From Chryseobacterium aquifrigidense (GTDB taxonomy: Bacteria; Bacteroidota; Bacteroidia; Flavobacteriales; Weeksellaceae), in assembly GCF_006716485.1 (NCBI RefSeq), contig NZ_VFPD01000001.1, positions 1,735,096-1,799,095 on the forward strand: DNA of 64,000 bases, written 5' to 3'. The translations under genes and the position numbers were made by a program. The notes beneath the pieces were generated by a model. That model did not search any database. It was not told the DNA's origin and worked only from the letters and a program-made list of their open reading frames with translations. Below are positions 40,685-49,287 of this stretch, in pieces (the first letter of the stretch is position 1; every line of letters begins with the position of its first letter).

Positions 40685-42247
40685 ATGCAACATAATACAG
40701 TTTATCATAAATGGGTACCACAATGGCTGAAACTGCCTCTTCTTATACTGGCATTGTTTCCCCACCTGATGTTGTTGTCGCTTTTACATTCGAACAGCGC
40801 CTTCACATCTTCTTTTATGGATGTAGATTCAGATGACATCCAGTATTTAATGATTTTGATGTACGGGACATTTGTGGTTACCCTTTTAGTATTACAGAGG
40901 TTTATGGCGTATTTCAGCGTGAAATATTATGTTCTGCTGATGGCATCAATTTCGGTAATTATTCTTTACATTTTATCAGTCACTAATGATTATCATGTTA
41001 TTTTGGTCATCCGGTTTTTAGAAGGAATCTTCGGTTTGCTGGAAGGTGCCATTTTTCTGCCTTTAATTATTGCTGAATTAAAAACAAAGCATGCGAAAGT
41101 TTTAGCATATCTTTTTATGTATACCATTATGCTGACCGGAGGAACTATTACGACTTCCCTGCTAAAATCAAGTATTGAAGATTATGATTTCCAGCATATG
41201 GTTCTGATGATGGTTTATTTCCATGTATTTGTGCTGATCATCGGTATTGCTCTCTTCAACAGAAACAGATTCTTTCCCAAGAAACCTTTATATCAGTTGG
41301 ATATTACAAGCTGGTTTTTGCTTTGGGTATGTCTGCAGGCCGGCGGTTATGCCATTATTTATGGAAAGAGACTGATGTGGTTCGAATCTGATACCATTAT
41401 CATGTGTCTGTTTATATTCCTTCTTTCCGGAGGTTTATTTATGCTTAAGCAAAGAAATTCTAAGAGACCGTTGTTCCATTTTGAAGTTTTCAGTTCCAAA
41501 AATGTGATTGCAGGAATGATTCTGTTTTTCATATTTTATCTGATCCGCTCCGGACTGAATAATGTCTACAGTATCATGGCTACCGTATGGAAATGGCCCT
41601 GGGATTATATTGTAAACATCCAGTACTGGAATGTGGCTGGAACTCTTTTGGGTATTTTATTATCCGGAATCTGTTTGGTCCGGGGAATTTCCTCAAGGAT
41701 TGTTTTCTTTACAGGATTTCTGCTGTTAGCCATAGATTGCGCGTGGTTTACCTACACTTTTTATCCCGATACTACCCTTTCCACGATCTGTCCACCCTTA
41801 TTCCTGCAGGGAGTTGCTCAGGGATTATTATTTACGCCGCTTGTTTTCTTTTTAATTTCAGGAACACCGGAAGAATATGTTGCCAATGCCACGGCGTTAG
41901 GAACAACAACCCGTTTCTGGACAACCGCTATCGGTTATGCTTTGATGCAGAATCTGATGTTATTTTTAACCTTAAAACATTCCGACACTCTTAGCGCTAA
42001 TCTCACAGATACGAATCCTGTCTTCTATAATCAGTGGAATCAAATCTTTGGAGCCAATATTTCCAAACTATCGGTTAATGATTCTTTAACTATGACAGCA
42101 GGAGCTTTTAAAGCTAAAATTACAGCACAGTCCATTCTCCTTTCCAATATGGAAATTTTTACCGGACTTTTCTGGCTTGCATTCATTACTGCTCTTTGTT
42201 TGTTGATTTATCATCCGGTAAAAATAGCAGTGCGAAATATAATGTAA
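40685..42247 (+). CDS. MFS transporter, EmrB/DHA2-like
   Basis: 520 residues with about 14 hydrophobic segments, the size of DHA2-family multidrug proton antiporters. Signature stretches include LEGAIFLPLIIAELKTKHAKVLAYL after helix 4 and LQGVAQGLLFTPLVFFLISGTPEEYVANATALGTTTRFW near residue 380-418. A long polar loop (about 435-475) interrupts the last helices. With the HlyD/EmrA adaptor and TolC-like duct it completes an EmrAB-TolC-type pump. Substrate unknown; the divergent AraC gene suggests inducible expression. Confidence 0.9.
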   Translation: MQHNTVYHKWVPQWLKLPLLILALFPHLMLLSLLHSNSAFTSSFMDVDSDDIQYLMILMYGTFVVTLLVLQRFMAYFSVKYYVLLMASISVIILYILSVTNDYHVILVIRFLEGIFGLLEGAIFLPLIIAELKTKHAKVLAYLFMYTIMLTGGTITTSLLKSSIEDYDFQHMVLMMVYFHVFVLIIGIALFNRNRFFPKKPLYQLDITSWFLLWVCLQAGGYAIIYGKRLMWFESDTIIMCLFIFLLSGGLFMLKQRNSKRPLFHFEVFSSKNVIAGMILFFIFYLIRSGLNNVYSIMATVWKWPWDYIVNIQYWNVAGTLLGILLSGICLVRGISSRIVFFTGFLLLAIDCAWFTYTFYPDTTLSTICPPLFLQGVAQGLLFTPLVFFLISGTPEEYVANATALGTTTRFWTTAIGYALMQNLMLFLTLKHSDTLSANLTDTNPVFYNQWNQIFGANISKLSVNDSLTMTAGAFKAKITAQSILLSNMEIFTGLFWLAFITALCLLIYHPVKIAVRNIM

Positions 42248-42685
42248 AGGAAGAAAGCTGGAGAAGAAAGCTTAAATAGCAAGTAAATTTGATTAAGGTA
42301 ATTTCCTTATTTTTTAACGCCAGGAATACGCTAAGGAAATATAAAATGATATGAATACTTTCCATCCGAAAAGGCATTTCATTCAGCTACGCCCATAATG
42401 AATTAACTCTGCTAAGTGTCGACGCCTTTGTGAACAGAATTTCTCATTTTTCAGTCAAATCTTACATTTAAATTAAGTAATAGCTAAAGGGCTCTTTAAC
42501 TAAAGCTATAATAAAGTTCTCAATAAACAAACAGTATTTCTCAAATTTCAAAAAAAGTTTTCTGTTCCAACTGTTATCTTCAATTTTCTATCTCCATTTC
42601 TCATCCACTTTGGCCGGTTTATTGTTCGTATTTTTCCAGCAGCAAATATTGCTTAAACCAATACGTTTAATACAAAAGCTTACCA
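42248..42685. other. Intergenic region, no gene, degenerate repeat-like patches
   Basis: About 438 bases. ATTTCCTTA (42301-42309) and TAAGGAAAT (42332-42340) pair across a 22-base loop containing ACGCCAGGAATACGC, and CTGCTAAGTGTCGACGCC with TTTGTGAAC (about 42408-42435) has the look of degenerate dispersed repeats. A small frame on the minus strand is overlapped by the MFS gene end and has no support. No clear terminator or promoter. Confidence 0.5.
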
Positions 42686-44047
42686 ATGGAAATTGAAAGT
42701 ATTTTACTGAAACAAAGAGATTTTTTCACAACACAGCAAACCAAAAACCTTGCTTTCCGGAAAATGTATCTTGAAAAGCTTAAAAATCTTATTATTGCTA
42801 ATCAAGATATGCTGTGTGAAGCGATTCATAATGATTTTGGGAAATCAAAATTTGATACCTTCACCACAGAACTTTCTTTCATTCTGAATGATATTAATTA
42901 CTATATCAAAAACTTAAAATCACTTTCAAAACCTAAAAAAGTAAGCACCAACCTTGTCAATCAGCTCGGAAACAGTAAAGTTTATGCTGATCCGCTTGGC
43001 TGTGTACTCGTGATCGGGGCCTGGAATTATCCTTACCAGCTGTCACTTTCTCCTATTATTGCGGCAATGGCTGCCGGAAACTGTTGTATTCTTAAGCCCA
43101 GCGAAATAGCAGAAAATACCATGAAAACTATGGCATCTATTATCAATGAAAACTTTCCACCAGAATATCTTTATGTGTATGAAGGAGGAATTGAAGAAAC
43201 AACAGCTCTTTTAAGATTAAAATTTGACAAAATATTTTTTACGGGAAGTACAAAGGTTGGAAAGATTGTTTATAAAGCGGCCGCAGAACATTTAACTCCT
43301 GTAACGCTGGAACTGGGTGGAAAATCTCCGGCAATTGTCACTAAAAATGCCAATCTCGAAGTGTCTGCCAAAAGAATTGTGTGGGGAAAATTCCTCAATG
43401 CAGGACAAACCTGTGTAGCTCCCGATTATCTGTTGGTGGAAGAAACTATTCAGGAACAGTTTCTGGAAATGTTGAGAAAATACATCAAAGAATTCAAATA
43501 TAGTCAGGATTCTGAACAATACACAAGAATTATCAACCAAAGGAATTTCCAGCGCCTTATCCACCTTATCAATAAAGAAAAAATCTACTCGGGAGGAAGT
43601 TTTGATGAGGAAAAACTCTATATCGAACCCACTATTCTGAATCATATAGACTGGAATGATGACATTATGCAGGAAGAAATTTTCGGTCCGTTGTTGCCTG
43701 TCATCAGTTTTAAAAATTACAATGCTGCACTAAACTCCATTTCAGAACTTGAAAAACCGCTGGCAGCTTATCTTTTTACCAATGATTCGGAAGAAAAAGA
43801 AAACTTTACCCGAAAACTGTCGTTCGGAGGAGGCTGTATCAATGATACTGTGATGCATTTAAGCAATGATCATCTTCCGTTTGGAGGAGTGGGAAGCTCC
43901 GGTATGGGAAATTACCATGGGAAATATGGTTTCGAAACCTTTTCTCACGCAAAATCAATTCTTGAAAAAGCGACATGGGGTGAACCGAATATCAAATATC
44001 CACCTTATTCTGAGAAAAAATTAAGCTGGATCAAAAAATTAATGTAA
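42686..44047 (+). CDS. aldehyde dehydrogenase, class 3-like
   Basis: 453 residues. Oxidises aldehydes with NAD(P). Cofactor region VLVIGAWNYPYQLSL (about 107-121) and FFTGSTKVGK (about 184-193); catalytic Glu209 in LELGGKSP and Cys243 in NAGQTCVAPDY; KPSE (137-140). The short length and YPYQL motif fit the class 3/fatty aldehyde or coniferyl aldehyde branch rather than the 500-residue class 1/2. No membrane anchor is visible at the C-terminus (ending SWIKKLM). It ends in a bidirectional terminator. Confidence 0.93.
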   Translation: MEIESILLKQRDFFTTQQTKNLAFRKMYLEKLKNLIIANQDMLCEAIHNDFGKSKFDTFTTELSFILNDINYYIKNLKSLSKPKKVSTNLVNQLGNSKVYADPLGCVLVIGAWNYPYQLSLSPIIAAMAAGNCCILKPSEIAENTMKTMASIINENFPPEYLYVYEGGIEETTALLRLKFDKIFFTGSTKVGKIVYKAAAEHLTPVTLELGGKSPAIVTKNANLEVSAKRIVWGKFLNAGQTCVAPDYLLVEETIQEQFLEMLRKYIKEFKYSQDSEQYTRIINQRNFQRLIHLINKEKIYSGGSFDEEKLYIEPTILNHIDWNDDIMQEEIFGPLLPVISFKNYNAALNSISELEKPLAAYLFTNDSEEKENFTRKLSFGGGCINDTVMHLSNDHLPFGGVGSSGMGNYHGKYGFETFSHAKSILEKATWGEPNIKYPPYSEKKLSWIKKLM

Positions 44048-44115
44048 CACTGAAGTCCCTATTTACAGATTACACTCATTGTATGGTAATTATATAAATC
44101 AACTCAATAGAAATA

Positions 44116-44145
44116 AAAAACTGCCTCATTGCTGAAGCAGTTTTT
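44116..44145. terminator. Bidirectional terminator between ALDH and thioredoxin-fold genes
   Basis: AAAAACTGCCTCA / TGAAGCAGTTTTT with a TTGC loop and one mismatch; T-rich on both sides. Serves both convergent genes. Confidence 0.85.
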
Positions 44146-44150
44146 ATATT

Positions 44151-44723
44151 TTATCCTTTTTTAGGAGCCCAGGTTGTAAAGAATTCTTTCACTTTTTCTT
44201 TACTATATCCTTTCCCTTCTTCTAAAACATCACTTTGCTGAACTTTGATCATTTTCCCATCTTTATCTAAAACAATAAAAACCGGATAACCAAATTTATC
44301 CCCTGGATTGCCATATTGGGCAAAAACCTTTTCATTCTTGTTATCAGGAGAAAAGTTTAAATGATAGTAGACATAGTTCTTATCTACAATTTCCTTCAGT
44401 TCAGGGGTAGTCTGAACGTAATTATTAAAACGAAGACACCAGATACACCAGTTTCCACCAGCCTGGATCATTACATTCTTGCCTTCTTTCTTAGCCTGAG
44501 CAACGAGTTTATTAATATCTGCCTGGGCATCAGCTTTTGGGTCATAAGGTTTAGGAAGCTTCGCTTTTTCTTCAGCGGCCTTTTTCTGAGCTTCTAATTT
44601 AGCCTGCTCTGCAGGCACTATAAGAGCTGTTTTTTGTTTTCCTTTATCGGGCGAATTCTTTACATCTTGCGAAAAAGCGAAAACACTTAATCCCAAGGAA
44701 GCGAATATTATCAATTTTTTCAT
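44151..44723 (-). CDS. exported thioredoxin-family protein with CxxC
   Basis: 190 residues from the ATG at 44721-44723; the longer frame adds 17 residues (MVLFLQRDICYFFYFY...) that run into the promoter region and is rejected. Signal peptide MKKLIIFASLGLSVFAFSQ, a charged Ala/Lys-rich spacer (about 36-66), then a thioredoxin fold with active site CIWC at 93-96 (GGNWCIWCLRF) and VFIVLDKDGKMIKV. This is the DUF255/thioredoxin_7-like pattern of periplasmic thiol proteins. Probably a thiol-disulfide reductase in the periplasm; substrate unknown. Confidence 0.88.
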   Translation of the reverse strand: MKKLIIFASLGLSVFAFSQDVKNSPDKGKQKTALIVPAEQAKLEAQKKAAEEKAKLPKPYDPKADAQADINKLVAQAKKEGKNVMIQAGGNWCIWCLRFNNYVQTTPELKEIVDKNYVYYHLNFSPDNKNEKVFAQYGNPGDKFGYPVFIVLDKDGKMIKVQQSDVLEEGKGYSKEKVKEFFTTWAPKKG

Positions 44724-44759
44724 AATATAAAAGTAAAAAAAATAACATATATCCCTCTG

Positions 44760-44767
44760 CAAAAATA
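44760..44767 (-). promoter_or_regulatory. -7 box of the thioredoxin-fold gene
   Basis: Minus strand TATTTTTG, 36 bases upstream of the ATG at 44723. It lies 21 bases from the divergent acyltransferase promoter. Confidence 0.55.
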
Positions 44768-44788
44768 GAACCATAATTTTATTATCAC

Positions 44789-44796
44789 TAAATTTG
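44789..44796 (+). promoter_or_regulatory. -7 box of the acyltransferase gene, near-leaderless
   Basis: TAAATTTG, ending 8 bases before the ATG at 44805, so the transcript leader would be only a few bases. Confidence 0.5.
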
Positions 44797-44804
44797 CGTG
44801 TTTT

Positions 44805-45689
44805 ATGAATTTTCTAATCAAAATATTAACTCTGATCTCTAAGCTTCCGCTTAAAATATTGTATATTTTTTCGGACGTTATCTTTTTCCTGAATTATTAT
44901 ATTGTAGGATACAGGAAAGAGGTTATCACTCAAAACCTTAGAAAGTCTTTCCCTGAAAAATCCGAAGAGGAAATAAAAGAAATCCGAAAGAAATTCTACC
45001 TTAATTTTTCAGATTATCTGGTAGAAACCATTAAATCTTTCACTATTTCAGAGACAGAATCCCGGGTGAGAATGCAGCATATCAATCAGCATTTATTTCA
45101 CGAAGCTAAAGAAGAAGGTAAAAATATTATCCTTTTGGCAGGGCACGTTTTCAATTGGGAATGGATCAATGCACTGGCAAAAATTATCCCTCAGGCACAT
45201 TGCCACCCCGTATACAGAAAGGTAAACAGTGATTTCTGGGAAAATCAGATGAAGAAAGTCCGAAACAAATTTGGAAACGAAGCACTGGAAGCCAATGAAG
45301 TTATTCTGAATATTTTCAGATCTAAAAATAACGGAGATTCAGCTTATATGTTTGTAGCTGATCAAACGCCTCACCACGCTCATGTCACTTACGGACTGGA
45401 ATTTTTGAATCAGCGTACTCCTGCTTTCATAGGCTATGACAGGCTTGCTACAAGGATGGATCTTGTTTTCATCTATTGTGAGATGAAAAAGGTAAAACGC
45501 GGTTATTATCAGGTTAATTATCACAGAATATATCCGGATGGTGACAAGTTTACAGAAAATGAAGTAGTGAGAAAATTCCATAAATTATTGGAGAATACTT
45601 TACACAAATATCCTGACAACTACCTTTGGTCACACAGAAAATGGAAATATCAGGACTCTATCAAAAATTTTGATTCCGAAAAAAAATAG
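44805..45689 (+). CDS. lipid A biosynthesis acyltransferase (LpxL/HtrB-type family)
   Basis: 294 residues. Inner-membrane-associated acyltransferase that adds a secondary acyl chain to lipid A or a related lipid. Hydrophobic N-terminus (about 5-35), conserved GYRKEVITQNLRKSFPE (about 36-52), the catalytic HxxxxE motif in AGHVFNWEWINAL (about 111-123), NPVYRKV-like HPVYRKVNSDFWE (about 136) and ADQTPHH (about 180), as in LpxL/M. The next gene, a glycosyltransferase, starts 6 bases later, supporting a role in surface glycolipid synthesis. Confidence 0.88.
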   Translation: MNFLIKILTLISKLPLKILYIFSDVIFFLNYYIVGYRKEVITQNLRKSFPEKSEEEIKEIRKKFYLNFSDYLVETIKSFTISETESRVRMQHINQHLFHEAKEEGKNIILLAGHVFNWEWINALAKIIPQAHCHPVYRKVNSDFWENQMKKVRNKFGNEALEANEVILNIFRSKNNGDSAYMFVADQTPHHAHVTYGLEFLNQRTPAFIGYDRLATRMDLVFIYCEMKKVKRGYYQVNYHRIYPDGDKFTENEVVRKFHKLLENTLHKYPDNYLWSHRKWKYQDSIKNFDSEKK

Positions 45690-45695
45690 GTTGAC

Positions 45696-46673
45696 ATGCA
45701 GAAAAAACTGGCAGTTGCCATCTTAAACTGGAATGGCAGGAATTGGCTTGAGAAATTTCTTCCGGGTGTAGTACAATTTTCTCAGAATGCGGATATTTAT
45801 GTAATAGACAATCTTTCTACGGATGATTCCATTGAGTTTCTGCAGAAGAATTTCCCTACAGTCCATATTATTAAAAATGATCGGAACTATGGGTTCGCAG
45901 GGGGCTATAATGAAGGATTAAAATCCATTCAACATGAATATTACTGCCTTCTTAATTCTGACGTAGAAGTTACAGAAAACTGGATAGAACCTGTATTGGA
46001 ATTGCTGGAAAACAACGCTGATATATCTGCAGTACAACCAAAAATTTTGTCTTATCACAACAGAAGTTATTTCGAATTTGCCGGTGCTGCGGGTGGTTTG
46101 ATTGATAATCTCGGATATCCATATTGCAGGGGAAGAGTTTTTGATAATCTCGAAGAAGATAAAGGTCAGTATAATGACGAAACAGAAATCTTCTGGGCAT
46201 CAGGATGCTGTTTTTTCATTCGTGCAAAAGACTTCTGGGAACAGGGTGGTTTTGATGCCAGATTTTTCGCTCATCAGGAGGAGATTGATCTTTGCTGGAG
46301 ACTTATTAATTCAGGAAAAAAGATTTATTATACCGGAAAATCCAAAGTTTATCATGTAGGGGGCGGAACGCTCAATAAACAGAGTGCACAGAAGACTTAT
46401 TTAAATATGAGAAATAATCTTTCTATGATGCTTAAGAATCTTCCTTTTCCTCAATTGATCCGGGTAATTTTTTTCAGATTATGTCTGGATGGTGTTGCAG
46501 GAATTTATTTTGGCTTAAAGCAAGGTTTTCCGCATTTGTGGGCTGTTCTGAGAGCTCATTTTGGATTTTATGCTCAGCTTCCCGGAACATGGAAACTTCG
46601 CCAGAAACATCAGAAACATCATTTTTATCAATCTAAATGGCTGATTTTTAAACATTTTTTGGGCGGAAAGTGA
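45696..46673 (+). CDS. glycosyltransferase family 2
   Basis: 325 residues. GT-A fold: VAILNWNGRNWLEKFLPGVV at the start, DIYVIDNLSTDDSIEFL (about 32-48), RNYGFAGGYNEGL (about 65-77) and the metal-binding LLNSDVEVTENW (about 86-97); FFAHQEEIDLCWRLINSGKKIYYTGKSKVYHVGGGTLNK (about 187-225) is typical of rhamnosyl/surface-polysaccharide transferases. A short hydrophobic region near 250-275 may anchor it. Paired with the acyltransferase upstream, so probably for lipopolysaccharide or glycolipid assembly. Donor and acceptor unknown. Confidence 0.9.
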   Translation: MQKKLAVAILNWNGRNWLEKFLPGVVQFSQNADIYVIDNLSTDDSIEFLQKNFPTVHIIKNDRNYGFAGGYNEGLKSIQHEYYCLLNSDVEVTENWIEPVLELLENNADISAVQPKILSYHNRSYFEFAGAAGGLIDNLGYPYCRGRVFDNLEEDKGQYNDETEIFWASGCCFFIRAKDFWEQGGFDARFFAHQEEIDLCWRLINSGKKIYYTGKSKVYHVGGGTLNKQSAQKTYLNMRNNLSMMLKNLPFPQLIRVIFFRLCLDGVAGIYFGLKQGFPHLWAVLRAHFGFYAQLPGTWKLRQKHQKHHFYQSKWLIFKHFLGGK

Positions 46674-46703
46674 TAGGTGGCAGATGACAGGTTATAGGTT
46701 GCA

Positions 46704-46731
46704 GGGATTAGGGATTAGGGATTAGGGATTA
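46704..46731 (+). repeat. Four tandem copies of GGGATTA
   Basis: Exact 7-base unit GGGATTA repeated four times, with looser similar words just before (GATAGGTGGCAG, GACAGGTTATAGG). Intergenic after the glycosyltransferase; possible slippage sequence. Confidence 0.7.
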
Positions 46732-46793
46732 GTTGAAAATTACGACTTTATTTATAGAGTAAAATTTATAACTTCAATTAGCCTAAGTTCAAC

Positions 46794-46837
46794 ACTTTAA
46801 ACTTTAAACTTTAACCTCCAACATTAAACTTTAAACC
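46794..46837 (+). repeat. Short TTTAAACT tandem repeats
   Basis: ACTTTAA occurs three times in a row, then again in ATTAAACTTTAAACC. Similar words make up the hairpin at 19641-19691 between atpA and atpG. It ends about 60 bases before the exonuclease gene. Confidence 0.5.
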
Positions 46838-46895
46838 AGAGAACCAGTAATATAAACAACCAAGGAACTATCAACAACTTATAATTTTTAAAACA

Positions 46896-47450
46896 ATGGA
46901 TTTCTGTGCAATAGATTTTGAAACGGCTACCCACGAGAAAAGTTCAGCTTGTGAGATGGGAATTTGCGTGGTACAGGATTCTCAAATTGTGGAAACAAAA
47001 ACCTGGCTGATTAAACCACCAAGTTTTCCTTATTTCAGTAAATTTAATATTGCAGTTCATGGGATTCAACCGGAAGATGTGAAGGATGCACCTACTTTTG
47101 ATGAAATATGGTATGAAGCGCAGGACATGATGTACGGCAGTCTTATGATCGCTCATAATGCAGGATTTGATGCTTCTGTTTTAAGAGGTTGTCTGCAGCA
47201 TTATGGGATGTTTACTCCCCAACTCAACTATCTGTGCAGCATACAGCTTGCAAAGAAGTCATGGAACTACCTTCCAAAGTATGGTTTGAAACCATTGGCG
47301 GAATACCATAAAATTGATTTTACCCACCACAGAGCAGGAGCTGATGCTGAAGTATGTGCCAAGATTTCTTTACTGGCATTTGAAAAACTCTTCCTCACCA
47401 GTAATGATGAAGTAAATGATTATATGAAAGCAAAAATTAAAAGGCTTTAG
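46896..47450 (+). CDS. 3'-5' exonuclease, DnaQ-like
   Basis: 184 residues of the DEDDh exonuclease superfamily, the proofreading/RNase T type. The motif I acids are Asp7 and Glu9 (CAIDFETAT); motif II Asp lies in NAGFDASVLRGCL (about 88); motif III His and Asp are in HHRAGADAEVCAKI (about 148-160). Metal-dependent removal of 3' nucleotides from DNA or RNA is expected. It is a free-standing domain, not fused to a polymerase, so its role in repair or processing is open. The start ATG is preceded by the repeat-containing gap. Confidence 0.92.
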   Translation: MDFCAIDFETATHEKSSACEMGICVVQDSQIVETKTWLIKPPSFPYFSKFNIAVHGIQPEDVKDAPTFDEIWYEAQDMMYGSLMIAHNAGFDASVLRGCLQHYGMFTPQLNYLCSIQLAKKSWNYLPKYGLKPLAEYHKIDFTHHRAGADAEVCAKISLLAFEKLFLTSNDEVNDYMKAKIKRL

Positions 47451-47523
47451 TAATTCTACAAACAAATCAAACCCGGGTTCTTTTTATCTGTGAAAACCTG
47501 TACATTTTACAGGACATCAATTA

Positions 47524-47913
47524 TTAATTACTCAACACTTCAGACAACAGATTAAATTTTGGAATATCAACTTCAAAAGTTTCCTGTGTCTCCATGTTTT
47601 TAACCAGGTATTTTCCGCTCATATTACCTACTCCGGAACGAAGCATAACATTGGAAAAATAAGCAAAATTTTCACTGGTTCCTATCTCGGGAGTCAATCC
47701 GATCACCCCGTCGCCTATAATTTCTGTGTATCCGAATCCGACATCAAAAATCAACCATTTTCTTTTCAATACTTTGATAGGAAAGCTTCCGTCATTTTCT
47801 ATCGTGATATTGTATTTAAAAACGTAACGGTTTTCGGAAGGATAACTGTTTTTACTATCATATTCAGGTATAACTGAAACTTTGATATTGGAAGTCATTT
47901 TTGAAAACATCAT
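47524..47913 (-). CDS. apaG: Co2+/Mg2+ efflux protein ApaG family
   Basis: 129 residues, the ApaG length. Single immunoglobulin-like domain with NIKVSVIPEYDSKNSYPSENRYVFKYNITIENDG (about 10-40), KRKWLIFDVGFGYTEIIGDGVIGLTPEIGTSENFAYFSNVMLRSGVGNMSGKYLV (about 49-105), all characteristic. Mutants in enterobacteria are affected in cobalt and magnesium efflux, but the molecular function is unclear. Soluble, cytosolic. Convergent with the exonuclease gene and well separated from odhB by a terminator region. Confidence 0.95.
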   Translation of the reverse strand: MMFSKMTSNIKVSVIPEYDSKNSYPSENRYVFKYNITIENDGSFPIKVLKRKWLIFDVGFGYTEIIGDGVIGLTPEIGTSENFAYFSNVMLRSGVGNMSGKYLVKNMETQETFEVDIPKFNLLSEVLSN

Positions 47914-47939
47914 TGTAGCATTTTCTTAATAAATACAAA

Positions 47940-47965
47940 AATCTCGCCTTTTTTAAGGCGAGATT
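47940..47965 (-). terminator. Terminator after odhB
   Basis: Perfect 11-bp stem AATCTCGCCTT / AAGGCGAGATT with a 4-base loop; TTTTTG follows on the minus strand. About 28 bases past the stop at 47994. Confidence 0.9.
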
Positions 47966-47993
47966 GTATATTATGTTATAATTTTATTAAAAA

Positions 47994-49247
47994 CTATAAT
48001 CCAAGGCCTTTTCTTTCGTCACCACCCATTAAAATTTCAACAGGGTTGTCGATACCTTCTTTTACCGCAACAAGGAATCCTACAGATTCTTTACCATCGA
48101 TAATTCTGTGGTCATAAGACATAGCTACATACATCATTGGTCTGATTACTACCTGTCCGTCAACAGCTACCGGTCTCTGGATGATGTTGTGCATTCCTAA
48201 GATTGCAGATTGTGGAGGGTTGATGATTGGTGTAGACATCATTGATCCGAAAGTACCACCGTTTGTAATAGTGAAAGTACCACCAGTCATTTCGTCAACA
48301 GTAATTTTACCGTCTCTTACTTTTACAGCAAGATCTTTAATGTTTGCTTCAACCCCTGCAAAAGACATATTTTCAGCGTTTCTCAATACCGGAACCATTA
48401 ATCCTTTAGGACCTGAAACGGCAATTGAAATATCGCAGAAATCATAATTTACTTTGAAATCTCCGTCAATAGATGCGTTAACATCCGGATACATTTGTAA
48501 TGCTCTTGTTACTGCTTTTGTAAAGAAAGACATGAAACCAAGTCCTACTCCGTGTTTTTGAGCAAATTCTTCTTTATATTGTTTTCTTAATCTGAAGATT
48601 TCAGACATATCCACTTCGTTGAAAGTCGTCAACATTGCTGTTTCGTTCTTCACAGAAACCAATCTCTGAGCGATTTTTCTTCTTAAAACTGAAAGTTTAG
48701 TGGTAGTAGTAGTTCTTGCACCTGTAGCAGTCATAGGGCTTCCTCCTAATGCAGGAACTGCCGCTAATTCAGCATCAGTTTTAGTGATTCTTCCGTCTCT
48801 TCCTGTTCCTGAAACCTGAGCAGCATCCATTCCTTTTTCGTCAAGGATTTTCTTAGCAGCCGGAGATGGAGCTCCTGTTGCATAAGTTTGTGGAGCAGCT
48901 ACCGGAGCAGCTGGTTTTGGAGCTTCTTGTTTAGCAGGTTCAGCAGCTTTCGGAGCTTCTTCCTGTTTTGGAGCTTCAGCAGCAGGTGCAGCACCTTCTG
49001 GTTTTTTAGCATCCATATCAATTAAACAAACTACCTGACCTACTTGTACTACATCACCTTCTTCTGCTTTTAAAGTGATAATTCCACTTTGTTCTGCAGG
49101 CAATTCAAGAGTTGCTTTATCTGAATCCACTTCGGCGATAGGTTGATCTTTTTCTACATAATCACCATCTTTTACAAGCCAAGTTGCAATTTCAACTTCT
49201 GTAATTGATTCGCCCGGTGAAGGAACTTTCATTTCTAAAACTGACAT
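47994..49247 (-). CDS. odhB: 2-oxoglutarate dehydrogenase E2, dihydrolipoamide succinyltransferase
   Basis: 417 residues: lipoyl domain (about 1-77, lipoyl-Lys44 in [11 protein letters not shown]), an Ala/Pro/Lys/Glu linker, E3-binding domain (about 130-165, [31 protein letters not shown]) and catalytic core with the His-Asp of [18 protein letters not shown] (about 375) and [30 protein letters not shown]. The C-terminus ...DERKGLGL is typical of succinyltransferases. It is encoded 40 bases downstream of sucA, so the two E1-E2 parts of the TCA-cycle complex are one operon; E3 lies elsewhere. Confidence 0.97.
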   Translation of the reverse strand: MSVLEMKVPSPGESITEVEIATWLVKDGDYVEKDQPIAEVDSDKATLELPAEQSGIITLKAEEGDVVQVGQVVCLIDMDAKKPEGAAPAAEAPKQEEAPKAAEPAKQEAPKPAAPVAAPQTYATGAPSPAAKKILDEKGMDAAQVSGTGRDGRITKTDAELAAVPALGGSPMTATGARTTTTTKLSVLRRKIAQRLVSVKNETAMLTTFNEVDMSEIFRLRKQYKEEFAQKHGVGLGFMSFFTKAVTRALQMYPDVNASIDGDFKVNYDFCDISIAVSGPKGLMVPVLRNAENMSFAGVEANIKDLAVKVRDGKITVDEMTGGTFTITNGGTFGSMMSTPIINPPQSAILGMHNIIQRPVAVDGQVVIRPMMYVAMSYDHRIIDGKESVGFLVAVKEGIDNPVEILMGGDERKGLGL

Positions 49248-49287
49248 ATCGAGTATTTTTTATTTTTTAATTGATTATTATTTTAAA

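Noticed and set aside
42186..42377. Small minus-strand frame at the end of the MFS gene
   Set aside because: Overlaps the MFS 3' end and has hydrophobic but otherwise random composition; no start or terminator support.
46704..46731. Resemblance of GGGATTA repeats to telomeric repeats or a CRISPR array
   Set aside because: Only four adjacent units with no spacers; a circular bacterial chromosome has no telomeres, and there are no cas genes nearby.
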